Positions 55,390 to 64,000 of a DNA stretch of 64,000 bases are shown here, one piece after another (the stretch's first letter is position 1; every line of letters starts with the position of its first letter). A program made the translations under genes and the position numbers. Where the stretch lies: NCBI RefSeq assembly GCF_024790395.1, contig NZ_JAJISC010000007.1, positions 62,001 through 126,000 on the forward strand. The letters run 5' to 3'. Under the pieces are notes generated by a model that did no database searches, was not told the DNA's origin, and saw only the letters and a program-made list of their open reading frames with translations. This DNA is from Halomonas dongshanensis. Lineage in GTDB: Bacteria; Pseudomonadota; Gammaproteobacteria; Pseudomonadales; Halomonadaceae.

Positions 55390-56187
55390 CTAGCCGCCCG
55401 CTTGGCGCAGGAAATCACCGGCAAGCCCGGCAGCGCTACTTTGCGGGTAGTCGTTGCGTACCCGCTCGAGAAGCGCACGACTCTCTTCGGCATCGCCCTG
55501 GCGGGCTTTGACCAAGCCAAGCTTGTAAAGCGCATCGGGAACTTTGCTGCTGCCGTCATAGTTTTCGATAACACGCGAGAAGGCCGCGTCGGCTTTATCG
55601 AGTTCCCCTTCGGCAGCATAAAGCTCGCCAAGCCAGTAATGGCCGTTGGGTGTCAGGCTGGTATCAGGGTGGTTGCTTACGAAGGATTCGAAGGCCTGAA
55701 TCGCCTGACCGAACTCACGCGCTTGAACGTGGGCAAAGGCGGCCTGATATTCGCTTTGGGCGTCCTGGCTCACATTGCTGGCGCTCGGGGCGTTGGCAAC
55801 CTGCTGCGCGGCTTCCGGCTCGACCTGCGGTGTGGCCTGCTCGATTTGGCTCGGGCCGCTGCTCATCAGGCGATCTTCGATATCCAGATACTGCTGCTGC
55901 GTCTGGCGCTTCAACTGCTCCAACTGGTGACGCAACTCTTCGATTTGCCCGCGCAGTTGTTGGATCTCCTGTTGGTGCTCCTGCACCTGGTTGAAGATGA
56001 CCAGGCTTCCGCCCGAGCTCTCCTGGCGCTGCGTTTGGTTATAGAAACCGCTGTTGGACGAGGATGAGAGGTCTTGAACCAGCGGCTGCTGCTGAGCAAC
56101 CGCTGCCAAGGGCAATACGGACAGCGGGAGCGCAATGGCTCCCGCTCCGCACAGCCTCTCAACAAACCGCTTGAGACTGTGATTCAT
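55390..56187 (-). CDS. cpoB: Cell division coordinator CpoB (YbgF)
   Basis: A 265-residue periplasmic protein. A signal peptide ends around AAVAQ. The N-terminal coiled coil (about 60-105, VQEHQQEIQQLRGQIEELRH) mediates trimerisation, a linker follows, and TPR repeats occupy about 145-265 (YQAAFAHVQAREFGQAIQAF). CpoB links PBP1B activity with the Tol system during constriction. It is the last gene of tolQRAB-pal-cpoB, 21 bp after pal. Confidence 0.94.
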   Translation of the reverse strand: MNHSLKRFVERLCGAGAIALPLSVLPLAAVAQQQPLVQDLSSSSNSGFYNQTQRQESSGGSLVIFNQVQEHQQEIQQLRGQIEELRHQLEQLKRQTQQQYLDIEDRLMSSGPSQIEQATPQVEPEAAQQVANAPSASNVSQDAQSEYQAAFAHVQAREFGQAIQAFESFVSNHPDTSLTPNGHYWLGELYAAEGELDKADAAFSRVIENYDGSSKVPDALYKLGLVKARQGDAEESRALLERVRNDYPQSSAAGLAGDFLRQAGG

Positions 56188-56208
56188 GCTGACTCCGTAG
56201 ACGAAGGA

Positions 56209-56745
56209 TCAGTAGTTGAAGACCACGCGACGGTTCTGCGAGTAGGCTTCTTCGCTGGAACCGCGTACCGCAGGGCGCTCTTCACCGTAGCTGACGACGC
56301 TCATCTGAGACGGGGATACGCCTTGGCTATTGAGGAAACGCTGTACGGCGTTGGCACGACGCTCGCCGAGCGCCATGTTGTATTCGCGGGTACCGCGCTC
56401 ATCGGTGTGACCGTGGAGAACGACGCGCGCGTTGGGGTTAGCACGCAGGTAGCGAGCGTGAGCCATGACGACAGATTCGTAGTCGCTCTTGATGGTATCG
56501 CGGTCGAAATCGAAGTAGATGGTACGTACTTCGGGAATACGCGAATCAGCTTGCTGGTTGGCACCACCAGTGGACGAGCCGTATTGGCCGCCAGTACCTG
56601 CGCCTGACGTGCTGGTACCTACGCCGCTGCCACTCTGGCTACCGTAAGAGTCGCCATCTTGGGTGCCGCCGGTGCTGGAACAGCCGGCCAGAACCGCCAG
56701 AGAGAGCGCTACTGCCAATGAGCGAGCTAATGTCTTGACTTGCAT
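56209..56745 (-). CDS. pal: Peptidoglycan-associated lipoprotein Pal
   Basis: A 178-residue outer-membrane lipoprotein. The lipobox is LAGC, followed by an unusually Gly/Ser/Thr-rich linker (about 23-65). The OmpA-like domain (about 70-178) has YFDFDRDTIKSDY and GHTDERGTREYNMALGERRA, with the peptidoglycan-binding Asp/Arg pair. It anchors the outer membrane to the wall and is recycled by TolQRAB. The position downstream of tolB is standard. Confidence 0.97.
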   Translation of the reverse strand: MQVKTLARSLAVALSLAVLAGCSSTGGTQDGDSYGSQSGSGVGTSTSGAGTGGQYGSSTGGANQQADSRIPEVRTIYFDFDRDTIKSDYESVVMAHARYLRANPNARVVLHGHTDERGTREYNMALGERRANAVQRFLNSQGVSPSQMSVVSYGEERPAVRGSSEEAYSQNRRVVFNY

Positions 56746-56782
56746 GATCAGACTCCTTGCCTGAAATATTTCTTAGGTATGA

Positions 56783-58072
56783 CTAGTTTAGAAAAGGTGA
56801 CCATGCGGGATCGCGAATGTCACCCTGTGCTGCTGGTAGTCTGAATGACGAGCGCCCATCGGCTGAAACTGCACTCAGTACCCCGTTGTTACCCTGTTGG
56901 GTAGCGAAGAGTACCATGGTCCCGTTCGGCGCAACACTAGGAGATTCATCCCGCGTACTGTCACTCAATACGACCAAGCGGCCGCCATCACTGTCCTGAC
57001 GGGCAACCTGGTAACCACGGTTGGAGCGGTGGATCAAAAACAGCTGATCACCGTCCGGCGAGTACTGCGCGCGAGCGTTATAGTTGCCGGTAAAAGTCAA
57101 CCGCTGCGCTTCACCGCCGCCTAACGTGTACTGGTAAATCTGCGGGCCGCCGCTGCGATCCGAGGTGAAGATGATCGAACGGCCATCCGGCGCCCAAGAG
57201 GGTTCGGTATCGATGCTGTTACTTTGAGTAATGCGCTCGATCGACCGGTTGGCGATATCCATGATGTAGATTTCCGGCTGGCCATCTTTGGAGAGCGACA
57301 TCGCCAGACGTCGGCCATCGGGTGACCATGCAGGGGCGCCATTGATGCCGTCAAAGGAGGTGGCCATAACGCGTTGGCCGCTACCCACATCCTGAATATA
57401 GATGGCCGGACGCTCGGTCTCGAAAGAGACGTAGGCAAGTTTGCGTCCATCGGGCGACCAAGCAGGCGACATGATCGGCTGATCGGACGTCAGCACCTGC
57501 TGGGGGTTGTGTCCATCGGCATCGGCAACGTAGAGGCCGAACTGCATATTGTCGCCCACACCTTGCGAGGTGACATACGCAATACGCGTGGAGAACGCCC
57601 CCCGAATGCCGGTGATCTCTTCGAAGATCTGGTCGCTGATGTAGTGCGCCGCACCACGCAGGTCGTTAGCGTTGGCGTTGACCGTTTCGGTCAACATACG
57701 CCGCTGGCCGCTGATGTCCATCAGCTCGAACTGTAGGCGTACGCCGCCATTGGCGGGCTCGGCGCGTCCTACGACGAGGTAACGCACATCGAGTGAGCGC
57801 CAGGTGCCGAACTGCACGTCTTGGCTTTGGGTGGGGCGCTCGAACATCGAGCCCCGCTCGATGGGCGCGAAGAAGCCACTGCGTTCGAGATCGTCCTGGA
57901 CGATCTGCGCCACGTCTTCGGACAGGCCATCGCCACCGCCGAAAGGCACGACCCCGATCGGCAAGGCTTGATCGCTACCGCGGGTAATTTCGATAGTCAG
58001 GTTTTGGGCGTTTGCCAAACTGCTGACCAATAGCAGCAGGCAACCCAGGCACACATTTCTCAAAGCTTGCAT
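56783..58072 (-). CDS. tolB: Tol-Pal system beta-propeller protein TolB
   Basis: A 429-residue periplasmic protein. A signal peptide ends at NAQ (about residue 23). The N-terminal alpha/beta domain carries [20 protein letters not shown], and the C-terminal six-bladed propeller has recurring [19 protein letters not shown] blades. It binds Pal and TolA. Its start overlaps the tolA stop by one base. Confidence 0.96.
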   Translation of the reverse strand: MQALRNVCLGCLLLLVSSLANAQNLTIEITRGSDQALPIGVVPFGGGDGLSEDVAQIVQDDLERSGFFAPIERGSMFERPTQSQDVQFGTWRSLDVRYLVVGRAEPANGGVRLQFELMDISGQRRMLTETVNANANDLRGAAHYISDQIFEEITGIRGAFSTRIAYVTSQGVGDNMQFGLYVADADGHNPQQVLTSDQPIMSPAWSPDGRKLAYVSFETERPAIYIQDVGSGQRVMATSFDGINGAPAWSPDGRRLAMSLSKDGQPEIYIMDIANRSIERITQSNSIDTEPSWAPDGRSIIFTSDRSGGPQIYQYTLGGGEAQRLTFTGNYNARAQYSPDGDQLFLIHRSNRGYQVARQDSDGGRLVVLSDSTRDESPSVAPNGTMVLFATQQGNNGVLSAVSADGRSSFRLPAAQGDIRDPAWSPFLN

Positions 58073-59232
58073 CAGCGTACATCCCCCGGAGTAAACCGCA
58101 GATTGAACTGTCTTAAATTGCGCTGCTGATCCGACGGCAAGTCTCTCAACTCGCTGAAGGGAGCGGCTTGTTCCACCGCCTGCATGGCGGACCGATCGAA
58201 GGCGCTGTCGCCGCTCGATGACGCTACCGACGTCGCCAGGACTTCCCCAGAGGGGCCCAGGCGTACCTGAATGGTAGCACTCATATTGTTACCCGACCCG
58301 GGCGGGATTATCCACGCCTGCTCGACGGCACGACGAACGATATTAATGAAGCTGTTGGCTGCCTGTTGCGCCTGCTGGGCATTGGCAGCTGCCTCGGCTT
58401 CACCGGCAAGCTGACGCTGCATCGCTGCCTCTGCTGCTTCGCGTTGGCGCTGCGCTTCGGCCTCTGCTTCACGCTGGCGTTGGGCTTCTGCCTCACGTTG
58501 ACGCTGGGCCTCCGCTTCGGCTTCGCGCTGACGTTGCGCTTCGGCTTCTGCCTCACGCTGACGTTGGGCCTCCGCTTCCGCTTCGCGTTGGCGCTGTGCT
58601 TCGGCTTCTGCCTCACGCTGACGTTGGGCCTCCGCTTCCGCTTCGCGTTGGCGCTGTGCTTCGGCTTCTGCCTCACGCTGACGTTGAGCCTCTGCTTCCG
58701 CTTCGCGTTGACGCTGGGCTTCGGCCTCTGCTTCACGTTGGCGTTGGCGTTGGGCTTCGGCTTCCGCCTCGCGCTGCGTTTCGGCGGCGCGTGCGGCAGC
58801 TTCTGCTGCAGCGGCTTCTTCGCTACGACGCCGGGCCTCGGCTTGTGCCTGGGCTTCGGCATCGCGCAGCGCTTGCGCTTCGGCCTCGGCGCGCTCGGCT
58901 GCTTGCTGGCGCGCCTGCTCGGCTTCGGCGGCCTGCTGAGCGGCTCGCTCTGCCTGTTCGGCTTGCTCGGCAGCCTGGGTATCGGGCTCTGGCGGCGGCT
59001 CGGAGGAGGCATTGAGGGCTGCCTGCTGATCGTTGACCTGCTGCGCCTGGTCGGTAAAGGTCTCGGTGCTGACCCAGGTAGCCTGCACGATCGACGACGA
59101 GTCGGGCTCTGCCGTACGGCTTGGCAGAGTGATCAGGCTCGCCACCAAAATGCCCACGTGCAGCAGCACGGCGAGCACCGTGGGCCAGCGGTAGCCGACA
59201 TCCTGCGGGTCATGGAAGGGCTTGAGTGCCAT
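58072..59232 (-). CDS. tolA: Tol-Pal system protein TolA
   Basis: A 386-residue inner-membrane-anchored protein spanning the periplasm. One membrane helix is near the N-terminus (about 17-36, [19 protein letters not shown]). A long helical domain II (about 70-285) is made of Gln/Arg/Glu/Ala repeats, with a decapeptide period of the [10 protein letters not shown] type. Domain III (about 290-386) carries [17 protein letters not shown] and the TonB-like fold that contacts TolB, Pal and phage/colicin proteins. The repeat includes a recent 60-bp duplication. Confidence 0.95.
   Translation of the reverse strand: MALKPFHDPQDVGYRWPTVLAVLLHVGILVASLITLPSRTAEPDSSSIVQATWVSTETFTDQAQQVNDQQAALNASSEPPPEPDTQAAEQAEQAERAAQQAAEAEQARQQAAERAEAEAQALRDAEAQAQAEARRRSEEAAAAEAAARAAETQREAEAEAQRQRQREAEAEAQRQREAEAEAQRQREAEAEAQRQREAEAEAQRQREAEAEAQRQREAEAEAQRQREAEAEAQRQREAEAEAQRQREAEAQRQREAEAEAQRQREAAEAAMQRQLAGEAEAAANAQQAQQAANSFINIVRRAVEQAWIIPPGSGNNMSATIQVRLGPSGEVLATSVASSSGDSAFDRSAMQAVEQAAPFSELRDLPSDQQRNLRQFNLRFTPGDVR
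58440..58760. repeat. 30-bp periodic repeat in tolA domain II
   Basis: The DNA repeats with a 30-base period (10 codons). Bases 58561-58620 and 58621-58680 are identical over all 60 positions, showing a recent duplication; blocks at 58501-58560 and 58681-58740 differ at a few sites. All copies keep the tolA frame. Confidence 0.9.
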
Positions 59233-59239
59233 CGCGTTC

Positions 59240-59683
59240 TTATCCCTGCCCGTCCTGTGGCGGATCGGAAAGTAGGCCGACGTTGGCCACGCCCGAGCGC
59301 TGCAGCGTACTCATCAAAATCACGATCTGGCCGTAAGTGACGTTACGATCGCCACGTACCATCACCGGCGTGTTGGGTACACGCTCCAAAATGGCAATAA
59401 CGCGCTCGGCCATTTCATCCAGGGTCAGCGACGTGGTGTCTTCGCCCAGACTCATGAAATAGCTGCCGTCGCGGTCTACCGAGATGATAATCGGGTCGGT
59501 CTCTTCCGGCGTTTCGATGGGCTCGGAGCTTACCTGGGGCAGCTCGACCTGAACGCCCTGGGTCAGCATCGGGGCGGTAATCATGAAGATGACCAACAGC
59601 ACGAGCATGACGTCGATAAAGGGGACGACGTTGATTTCGCCCATGGGCTTGCGCTGCCCGGCGCGGTGAAAAGGTCCTTGCAT
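59240..59683 (-). CDS. tolR: Tol-Pal system protein TolR
   Basis: A 147-residue ExbD/TolR protein. The N-terminal membrane helix carries the proton-path aspartate in [22 protein letters not shown], followed by a periplasmic domain with [19 protein letters not shown]. Seven bp separate it from tolA, and 12 bp from tolQ. Together with TolQ it uses the proton motive force to energise TolA. Confidence 0.97.
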   Translation of the reverse strand: MQGPFHRAGQRKPMGEINVVPFIDVMLVLLVIFMITAPMLTQGVQVELPQVSSEPIETPEETDPIIISVDRDGSYFMSLGEDTTSLTLDEMAERVIAILERVPNTPVMVRGDRNVTYGQIVILMSTLQRSGVANVGLLSDPPQDGQG

Positions 59684-59695
59684 GAGCTTTTTCTC

Positions 59696-60391
59696 CTAGC
59701 GCGCGGGAGGTGTGGCGTCGCGCCCTTGTAGATTGCGGTGCAAGATGGCATGAAACTCTTCGGCGAAGTTTTCGTATTTGCCTAGCAACCGGGCCGACAT
59801 ATTGGCGTAGCGGTTGTAGAAAATGACCGCCGGAATAGCAGCAAAGAGCCCCATGGCCGTCGCGATCAGCGCTTCGGCGATCCAGGGCGCCACCGTTGCA
59901 AGGGTGGCCTGCTGGGTCAGCGAGAGCGACTGGAACGAGCCCATGATGCCCCAGACCGTACCGAAGAGGCCGATATAGGGACTCACCGACGCGACGGTAG
60001 CCAGCACGACCAAATGCTGGGTAAGGCGCTCTTCTTCCCGCGACCAGGCAACGCGCATGCTGCGCTGTACCCCGGCGAGGACGGTATCGGCCTGGCGCGT
60101 TTTCGCCGCCAGCCGATTGAACTCGCGAAAACCGACCTGAAAGATGTGCTCGGCGCCGTGGCGCGGCTCGTCAGCGGGAATCTCGCGGTAGAGTTCGTTG
60201 AGATCTACGCCTGACCAGAACGTCTCTTCGAACTGGTTGTACTCTTGCTTGGCACGGCGCAAGGCAATGCCGCGTTGAAAGATGATCACCCAGGAGAGGA
60301 TTGACCCTATCACCAGTATCAGCATGACCAGCTGGACGACCGTGCTGGCGCTCATTATCAGGTGGGGAATGGACATGGTGTTATCGTTCAC
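59696..60391 (-). CDS. tolQ: Tol-Pal system protein TolQ
   Basis: A 231-residue ExbB/TolQ protein with three membrane helices. Elements seen are VVQLVMLILVIGSILSWVII, SPYIGLFGTVWGIMGSFQSL and a third helix AEALIATAMGLFAAIPAVIFY. GTG 60391 is chosen because GAGGG lies 5 bases upstream and the length then equals E. coli TolQ (230); an ATG at 60418 or 60403 would extend it without support. It follows ybgC. Confidence 0.94.
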   Translation of the reverse strand: MNDNTMSIPHLIMSASTVVQLVMLILVIGSILSWVIIFQRGIALRRAKQEYNQFEETFWSGVDLNELYREIPADEPRHGAEHIFQVGFREFNRLAAKTRQADTVLAGVQRSMRVAWSREEERLTQHLVVLATVASVSPYIGLFGTVWGIMGSFQSLSLTQQATLATVAPWIAEALIATAMGLFAAIPAVIFYNRYANMSARLLGKYENFAEEFHAILHRNLQGRDATPPAR

Positions 60392-60430
60392 AGGTGCCCT
60401 CATTAAAATGTCGGTCAATCGTGGGTTGCG

Positions 60431-60844
60431 CTAGGCGTCGAAAGAGGCCAGAAGCGTTAGGGGCCAGGGTTTGGGCCGCATGCGCGCTGCCGTAAGGCAA
60501 GCTATCTCGACTGTCGCACTGCACAGGAGTTCCTCGCCGCGCATTACGCGCTGCTCGAAGGTCATGCGGCAGCGGCCAATCTCTGCCACGCGGGCACTCA
60601 CGCTCAACGCATCGTCGAGCCGTGCCGGTTTGGCGTAGTGGCAGGCCAAGCGATATACCACTAGCTGCGTGTCGTCGTCTAGCAGTGTTTGCTGATCGAA
60701 CCCGGTTTGGCGCAGCCATTCACTGCGGGCGCGCTCCATAAACTTCAAGTAGTTAACGTAGTAGACAATACCACCGGCGTCAGTATCTTCCATATAAACG
60801 CGCAGCGGCATAGTGAACACGGGGGTATCGTTCTGTGTACTCAT
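60431..60844 (-). CDS. ybgC: Tol-Pal-associated acyl-CoA thioesterase YbgC
   Basis: A 137-residue hot-dog-fold thioesterase. The catalytic aspartate region is [29 protein letters not shown], specific to YbgC. It hydrolyses acyl-CoA thioesters (short to long chains) and associates with phospholipid synthesis enzymes. It is the usual first gene of the tol operon and overlaps the ruvB end by 4 bp. Confidence 0.95.
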   Translation of the reverse strand: MSTQNDTPVFTMPLRVYMEDTDAGGIVYYVNYLKFMERARSEWLRQTGFDQQTLLDDDTQLVVYRLACHYAKPARLDDALSVSARVAEIGRCRMTFEQRVMRGEELLCSATVEIACLTAARMRPKPWPLTLLASFDA

Positions 60845-61878
60845 GGGCGCTGCTCCCCTTGGGCGTCGAGTGCCTTATCGTGGGGCGTCTTTTGGAAATG
60901 CAGCCACGCTTGGCGGGTAACCATGCGCCCGCGCGGCGTGCGCATCATCAGCCCCTGCTGAATCAAGTAGGGCTCGATCACGTCTTCGATGGTATCGCGC
61001 TCTTCGCCGATGGCGGCCGACAGCGAATCGACGCCTACCGGGCCGCCGTCGAACTTGTCCATCATCGCCAGCAGCAAGCGCCGATCCATATGGTCGAGCC
61101 CGTGATGGTCGACGTTGAGCATGTTGAGCGCGGCATCGGCAATGCCACGATCGACGATGCCGCTGCCCTTGATTTCGGCGTAGTCGCGCACCCGGCGCAG
61201 TAAGCGGTTGGCGATACGTGGCGTGCCCCGCGAGCGTCTGGCCACCTCAACGGCGCCCTCTTCGGTCGATTCGACCCCAAGCAGGTGCGCCGAGCGCGAA
61301 ACGATGCTGGTCAGCTCAGCCAAGTTATAGAACTCGAGTCGCTGAACGATACCGAAGCGGTCACGCAGCGGTGAGGTCAGAAGCCCCGCGCGCGTGGTCG
61401 CCCCTACCAGGGTGAAGCGCGGAAGGTCGAGCTTGATCGAGCGCGCGGCCGGGCCTTCGCCGATCATGATATCGAGCTGAAAATCCTCCATCGCCGGATA
61501 GAGCACCTCTTCGACCACCGGCGATAGGCGGTGGATCTCGTCGATGAAAAGGACGTCACCGGGTTCGAGGTTGGTCAGCATCGCCGCTAGATCGCCAGCG
61601 CGCTCCAACACCGGACCCGAGGTGGATTTCAAGCCCACTTCCATTTCGGTGGCGATGATGTTGGCAAGCGTCGTCTTACCCAGCCCTGGTGGGCCGAAGA
61701 TCAGGGTGTGATCGAGACTCTCTTCGCGGCGCCGGGCGGCACCGATGAAGATATCGAGCTGCTCGCGCACACGCGGCTGGCCGATATAGTCGGCTAATCG
61801 CTTGGGACGAATGGCGTGATCGTGGCGGATTTCACCCTGCTCGGGGGCGGCGGCGATGAGACGGTCGTGCTCTAACAT
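60841..61878 (-). CDS. ruvB: Holliday-junction branch-migration helicase subunit RuvB
   Basis: A 345-residue AAA+ ATPase. Walker A is [12 protein letters not shown], Walker [12 protein letters not shown], the sensor 1 region [19 protein letters not shown], and the C-terminal winged helix includes [17 protein letters not shown]. It drives RuvA-bound junctions during recombination. It is 7 bp after ruvA. Confidence 0.98.
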   Translation of the reverse strand: MLEHDRLIAAAPEQGEIRHDHAIRPKRLADYIGQPRVREQLDIFIGAARRREESLDHTLIFGPPGLGKTTLANIIATEMEVGLKSTSGPVLERAGDLAAMLTNLEPGDVLFIDEIHRLSPVVEEVLYPAMEDFQLDIMIGEGPAARSIKLDLPRFTLVGATTRAGLLTSPLRDRFGIVQRLEFYNLAELTSIVSRSAHLLGVESTEEGAVEVARRSRGTPRIANRLLRRVRDYAEIKGSGIVDRGIADAALNMLNVDHHGLDHMDRRLLLAMMDKFDGGPVGVDSLSAAIGEERDTIEDVIEPYLIQQGLMMRTPRGRMVTRQAWLHFQKTPHDKALDAQGEQRP

Positions 61879-61885
61879 AGCCGCC

Positions 61886-62491
61886 CTATCCTGCCATGCG
61901 CCGCGTTAGCGCGGCTTTGATCAGTGCTTCGGTCGACTGCTCGGGATCGAGTTCAGCGAGCATCTTCGACGCCTCGGTCAGCTTGTACCCTAGGCTCACC
62001 AGCGCGGCTTCGGCATCGGCGAGATGATCGCGCGGCGCGCCCTGGCCATTAGCTGCCTCCATGGGCAACGGCGTATTCTCGTCTTGCCACTCGGGGAAGC
62101 GGTCGCGCATCTCGATGATCAGCCGCTCGGCGGTCTTCTTACCCACGCCGGGCAGGCGCGTTAGTCCCTTGCTGTCGTTGTCGCGCACGCAGCGCATGAA
62201 AGCCGCCTCTTCCATACCGGAAAGGATCGCCAGGGCGAGCTTGGGGCCAACGCCGTTGACTTTGATAAGGGCACGAAAGAGCGCGCGCTCCTGAGCGCGG
62301 GCAAAGCCGAACAGCAGATGCGCATCATCGCGAATGCTGAGGTGGGTGTAGAGCGATACGCTTTCACCGACGCCGGGCAGGGCCAGTAGCGTCGTCATCG
62401 ACGCCTCCACCTCATAGCCTACACCGTGAACATCGATGACGACCCACGGGGGCTGCTTCTCCAATAACTGACCGTTCAGGCGTCCTATCAT
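61886..62491 (-). CDS. ruvA: Holliday-junction DNA-binding subunit RuvA
   Basis: A 201-residue protein: OB-fold ([28 protein letters not shown]), helix-hairpin-helix domain ([15 protein letters not shown] and [18 protein letters not shown]) and flexible C-terminal RuvB-contact domain (about 150-201). It recognises four-way junctions. 79 bp separate it from ruvC, without a gene. Confidence 0.98.
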   Translation of the reverse strand: MIGRLNGQLLEKQPPWVVIDVHGVGYEVEASMTTLLALPGVGESVSLYTHLSIRDDAHLLFGFARAQERALFRALIKVNGVGPKLALAILSGMEEAAFMRCVRDNDSKGLTRLPGVGKKTAERLIIEMRDRFPEWQDENTPLPMEAANGQGAPRDHLADAEAALVSLGYKLTEASKMLAELDPEQSTEALIKAALTRRMAG

Positions 62492-62570
62492 CTACTCGCT
62501 ACCAATCGACATGAATAAAGTGACGTCCACTATAAAGTGACTCTGTACAGGTGACCAGTAGTGGCCGCCG

Positions 62571-63143
62571 TCAGAGCCGCCAACGGCCTGTCGAGCGGCG
62601 AGACTTTCGCGCGCCGGCGGTATTTGAGCTCAGCAGTCCGCTGACGCTATAGGCGTGCGTCAGGGCAATGGCCAACGCATCGGCGGCGTCGGCTTGGGGC
62701 GTGGTGGAGAGGCGCAAAATGGCCGTGACCATGTGCTGAACCTGGTCTTTCTCCGCACCGCCCTGCCCGGTGACCGCCTGCTTGATCGCCCGTGGCGCGT
62801 ATTCGCTGATGGCAAAGCCATGATTGGCCATGCACACCAGCGCCGAACCGCGCGCCTGGCCCAATTTGAGCGCTGAATCGGCATTCTTGGCCATGAATAC
62901 GCGCTCAACGGCCACCTGCGCCGGACGATGCAGCGTCACCACCTCGGCAAGCCCGGCGTAGATTTGAGCCAAACGCTGCTCGAGGGCCTCATCGGCGGTG
63001 CGAATGCAGCCGCTGGCCACGTAGTGAGGCTTGCCCGCCACGAGGTCTACGACGCCATAGCCGGTGATGCGCGATCCTGGATCGATACCCAGAATACGCA
63101 CGGGCGGCGATAGGGAGTGCTTTGCTAGGTCTTTATCGTTCAT
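62571..63143 (-). CDS. ruvC: Crossover junction endodeoxyribonuclease RuvC
   Basis: A 190-residue Holliday-junction resolvase. Acidic catalytic residues are in [13 protein letters not shown] (Asp), [11 protein letters not shown] (Glu) and [15 protein letters not shown] (two Asp). The C-terminal tail is basic ([15 protein letters not shown]). It stands between aspS and ruvA; the yebC gene commonly found between aspS and ruvC is absent. Confidence 0.97.
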   Translation of the reverse strand: MNDKDLAKHSLSPPVRILGIDPGSRITGYGVVDLVAGKPHYVASGCIRTADEALEQRLAQIYAGLAEVVTLHRPAQVAVERVFMAKNADSALKLGQARGSALVCMANHGFAISEYAPRAIKQAVTGQGGAEKDQVQHMVTAILRLSTTPQADAADALAIALTHAYSVSGLLSSNTAGARKSRRSTGRWRL

Positions 63144-63163
63144 AGCCAGCCCGTTGTAGCCAG

Positions 63164-63198
63164 ATACAAAAACACCGACGCCTGTTGGCGTCGGTGTT
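63164..63198 (-). terminator. Rho-independent terminator after aspS
   Basis: The 12-bp stem AACACCGACGCC / GGCGTCGGTGTT with loop TGTT. Read on the minus strand it is followed by TTTTTGTATC, 17 bases after the aspS stop. Confidence 0.93.
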
Positions 63199-63214
63199 GG
63201 CGTTGCTTGCGCGC

Positions 63215-64000
63215 TTACTCGCTAGCAGCGTCGGCTTGCGCCTTCTGCCGCAGACGAATGTTCAGCTCCTTGAGCTGATCGGCGCTCACCTCGCCCGGGG
63301 CGTCGGTCATCAAGCAGGCCGCGCTTTGGGTTTTGGGGAAGGCGATCACTTCACGAATGGTCTTGGCACCGGCCATCAGCATGACCAAGCGGTCCAGACC
63401 AAAGGCCAGCCCACCGTGAGGCGGCGCGCCGTACTGCAGGGCGTCGAGCAGGAAGCCGAACTTCTCTTGCGCCTCCTCTTCACCGATGCCGAGAATATCG
63501 AACACGGTGCTCTGCATGGTCTGATCGTGAATACGGATAGAGCCGCCGCCAAGCTCGGTGCCATTGAGCACCATGTCGTAGGCGCGCGAGAGTGCCTTGG
63601 CAGGATCGGCTTTGAGCTCTTCCGGCGAGCACGAAGGCGCGGTGAACGGGTGGTGCAGCGGGCTCAGGCGGCCGTTGTCGTCAGCTTCGAACATGGGGAA
63701 GTCGACGACCCACAGCGGCGCCCAGGGCGCAGTGTAAAGGTCAAGGTCGGCACCCAGCTTGACGCGCAGCGCACCGATCGCCTCGTTGACGATACGTGTC
63801 TTGTCGGCACCGAAGAAGATGATGTCGCCATCTTTGGCATCGACGCGATCGAGCAGCTCTTCGACCACGTTCTCCATGAACTTGACGATGGGCGACTGCA
63901 GTCCCTCAAGGCCCTTGGCACGCTCGTTGACCTTGATCCAAGCCAGGCCCTTGGCGCCGTAGATGCCTACGAACTTGGTGTATTCGTCGATCTCTTTGCG
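63215..64000 (-). CDS. aspS: Aspartyl-tRNA synthetase, C-terminal part (5' end beyond window)
   Basis: The 3' portion of aspS, about 261 codons; the frame is open to the last base of the window. The first visible residues, [19 protein letters not shown], belong to the insertion domain of bacterial AspRS. Catalytic-core segments follow: [40 protein letters not shown] and motif 3 [15 protein letters not shown]. An ATG at 63877 is internal and should not be taken as the start. Upstream-strand N-terminal OB-fold is outside the window. Confidence 0.97.
   Translation of the reverse strand, partial: RKEIDEYTKFVGIYGAKGLAWIKVNERAKGLEGLQSPIVKFMENVVEELLDRVDAKDGDIIFFGADKTRIVNEAIGALRVKLGADLDLYTAPWAPLWVVDFPMFEADDNGRLSPLHHPFTAPSCSPEELKADPAKALSRAYDMVLNGTELGGGSIRIHDQTMQSTVFDILGIGEEEAQEKFGFLLDALQYGAPPHGGLAFGLDRLVMLMAGAKTIREVIAFPKTQSAACLMTDAPGEVSADQLKELNIRLRQKAQADAASE

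Noticed and set aside
58366..59340. A 324-codon open frame on the plus strand opposite tolA
   Set aside because: It is a low-complexity Leu/Phe/Gly string produced by the antisense of the tolA repeats; no promoter or family match.

Overview
The window is ordinary chromosomal DNA of a halophilic gammaproteobacterium, almost certainly Halomonas or a close relative (Halomonadaceae). The main evidence is a complete ectABC ectoine operon (39104-41517, minus strand) whose EctA and EctC read as typical Halomonas proteins. Gammaproteobacterial gene blocks support this: tusDCB-tusE, nfuA, ubiG-mupP, tamAB, and aspS-ruvCAB-ybgC-tolQRAB-pal-cpoB. Many proteins are acidic. No rRNA, CRISPR array, prophage or insertion sequence was seen.

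Layout. 1-11.6 kb: 3' end of dnaQ, nudC, an SCP2-like protein, sohB, an ArsR-type regulator, prpE behind an unusual three-half-site palindromic element, the queuosine-precursor transporter yhhQ behind a possible preQ1-type leader, an esterase, an exonuclease/GIY-YIG fusion coupled to an orphan solute-binding protein, and nhaP2. 11.6-16 kb: tRNA-Ser(UGA), then small, mostly unknown ORFs (zinc-knuckle protein, lipoproteins, an EF-hand secreted protein) and a structured intergenic segment that looks like a CsrA/RsmA-binding small RNA. 16-28.9 kb: yccA, tusDCBE, a cupin regulator, a divergent HDAC-like deacylase and Pat-type protein acetyltransferase, pdxH, wrbA, a Smr endonuclease, cysI-DUF934 and nfuA. 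29-34 kb: a frameshifted small gene, msrPQ, and a KfrA-like coiled-coil DNA-binding protein divergent from a tyrosine recombinase around an AT-rich spacer with an 11-bp inverted repeat.

34-41.5 kb, all minus strand: a run reading retropepsin-like lipoprotein, inactive-transglutaminase 7TM protein, ATP-grasp ligase, zur, hisI, yidD, preceded by ectABC with a clear sigma-70 promoter. 41.7-52.8 kb: gor, can (plus strand), msrA, tamB, tamA, a coiled-coil membrane protein and a nucleotide-sugar dehydrogenase homologue lacking its catalytic cysteine. 53-64 kb: ubiG-mupP, yciK, then the Tol-Pal/Ruv block ending in the 3' part of aspS, cut by the window edge.

Functional themes are osmoadaptation (ectABC, nhaP2), sulfur and Fe-S handling (tus, cysI, nfuA, sufE), methionine-sulfoxide and thiol repair (msrA, msrPQ, gor, wrbA), envelope integrity (Tol-Pal, TamAB, mupP, yccA, sohB), DNA repair (ruvABC, the Cho-like nuclease, Smr) and possible lysine-acylation control of acyl-CoA synthetases (Pat/HDAC pair, prpE). 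The least explained loci are the CsrB/Rsm-like RNA, the KfrA-recombinase pair, the protease/transglutaminase/ligase operon and the three-half-site element before prpE.
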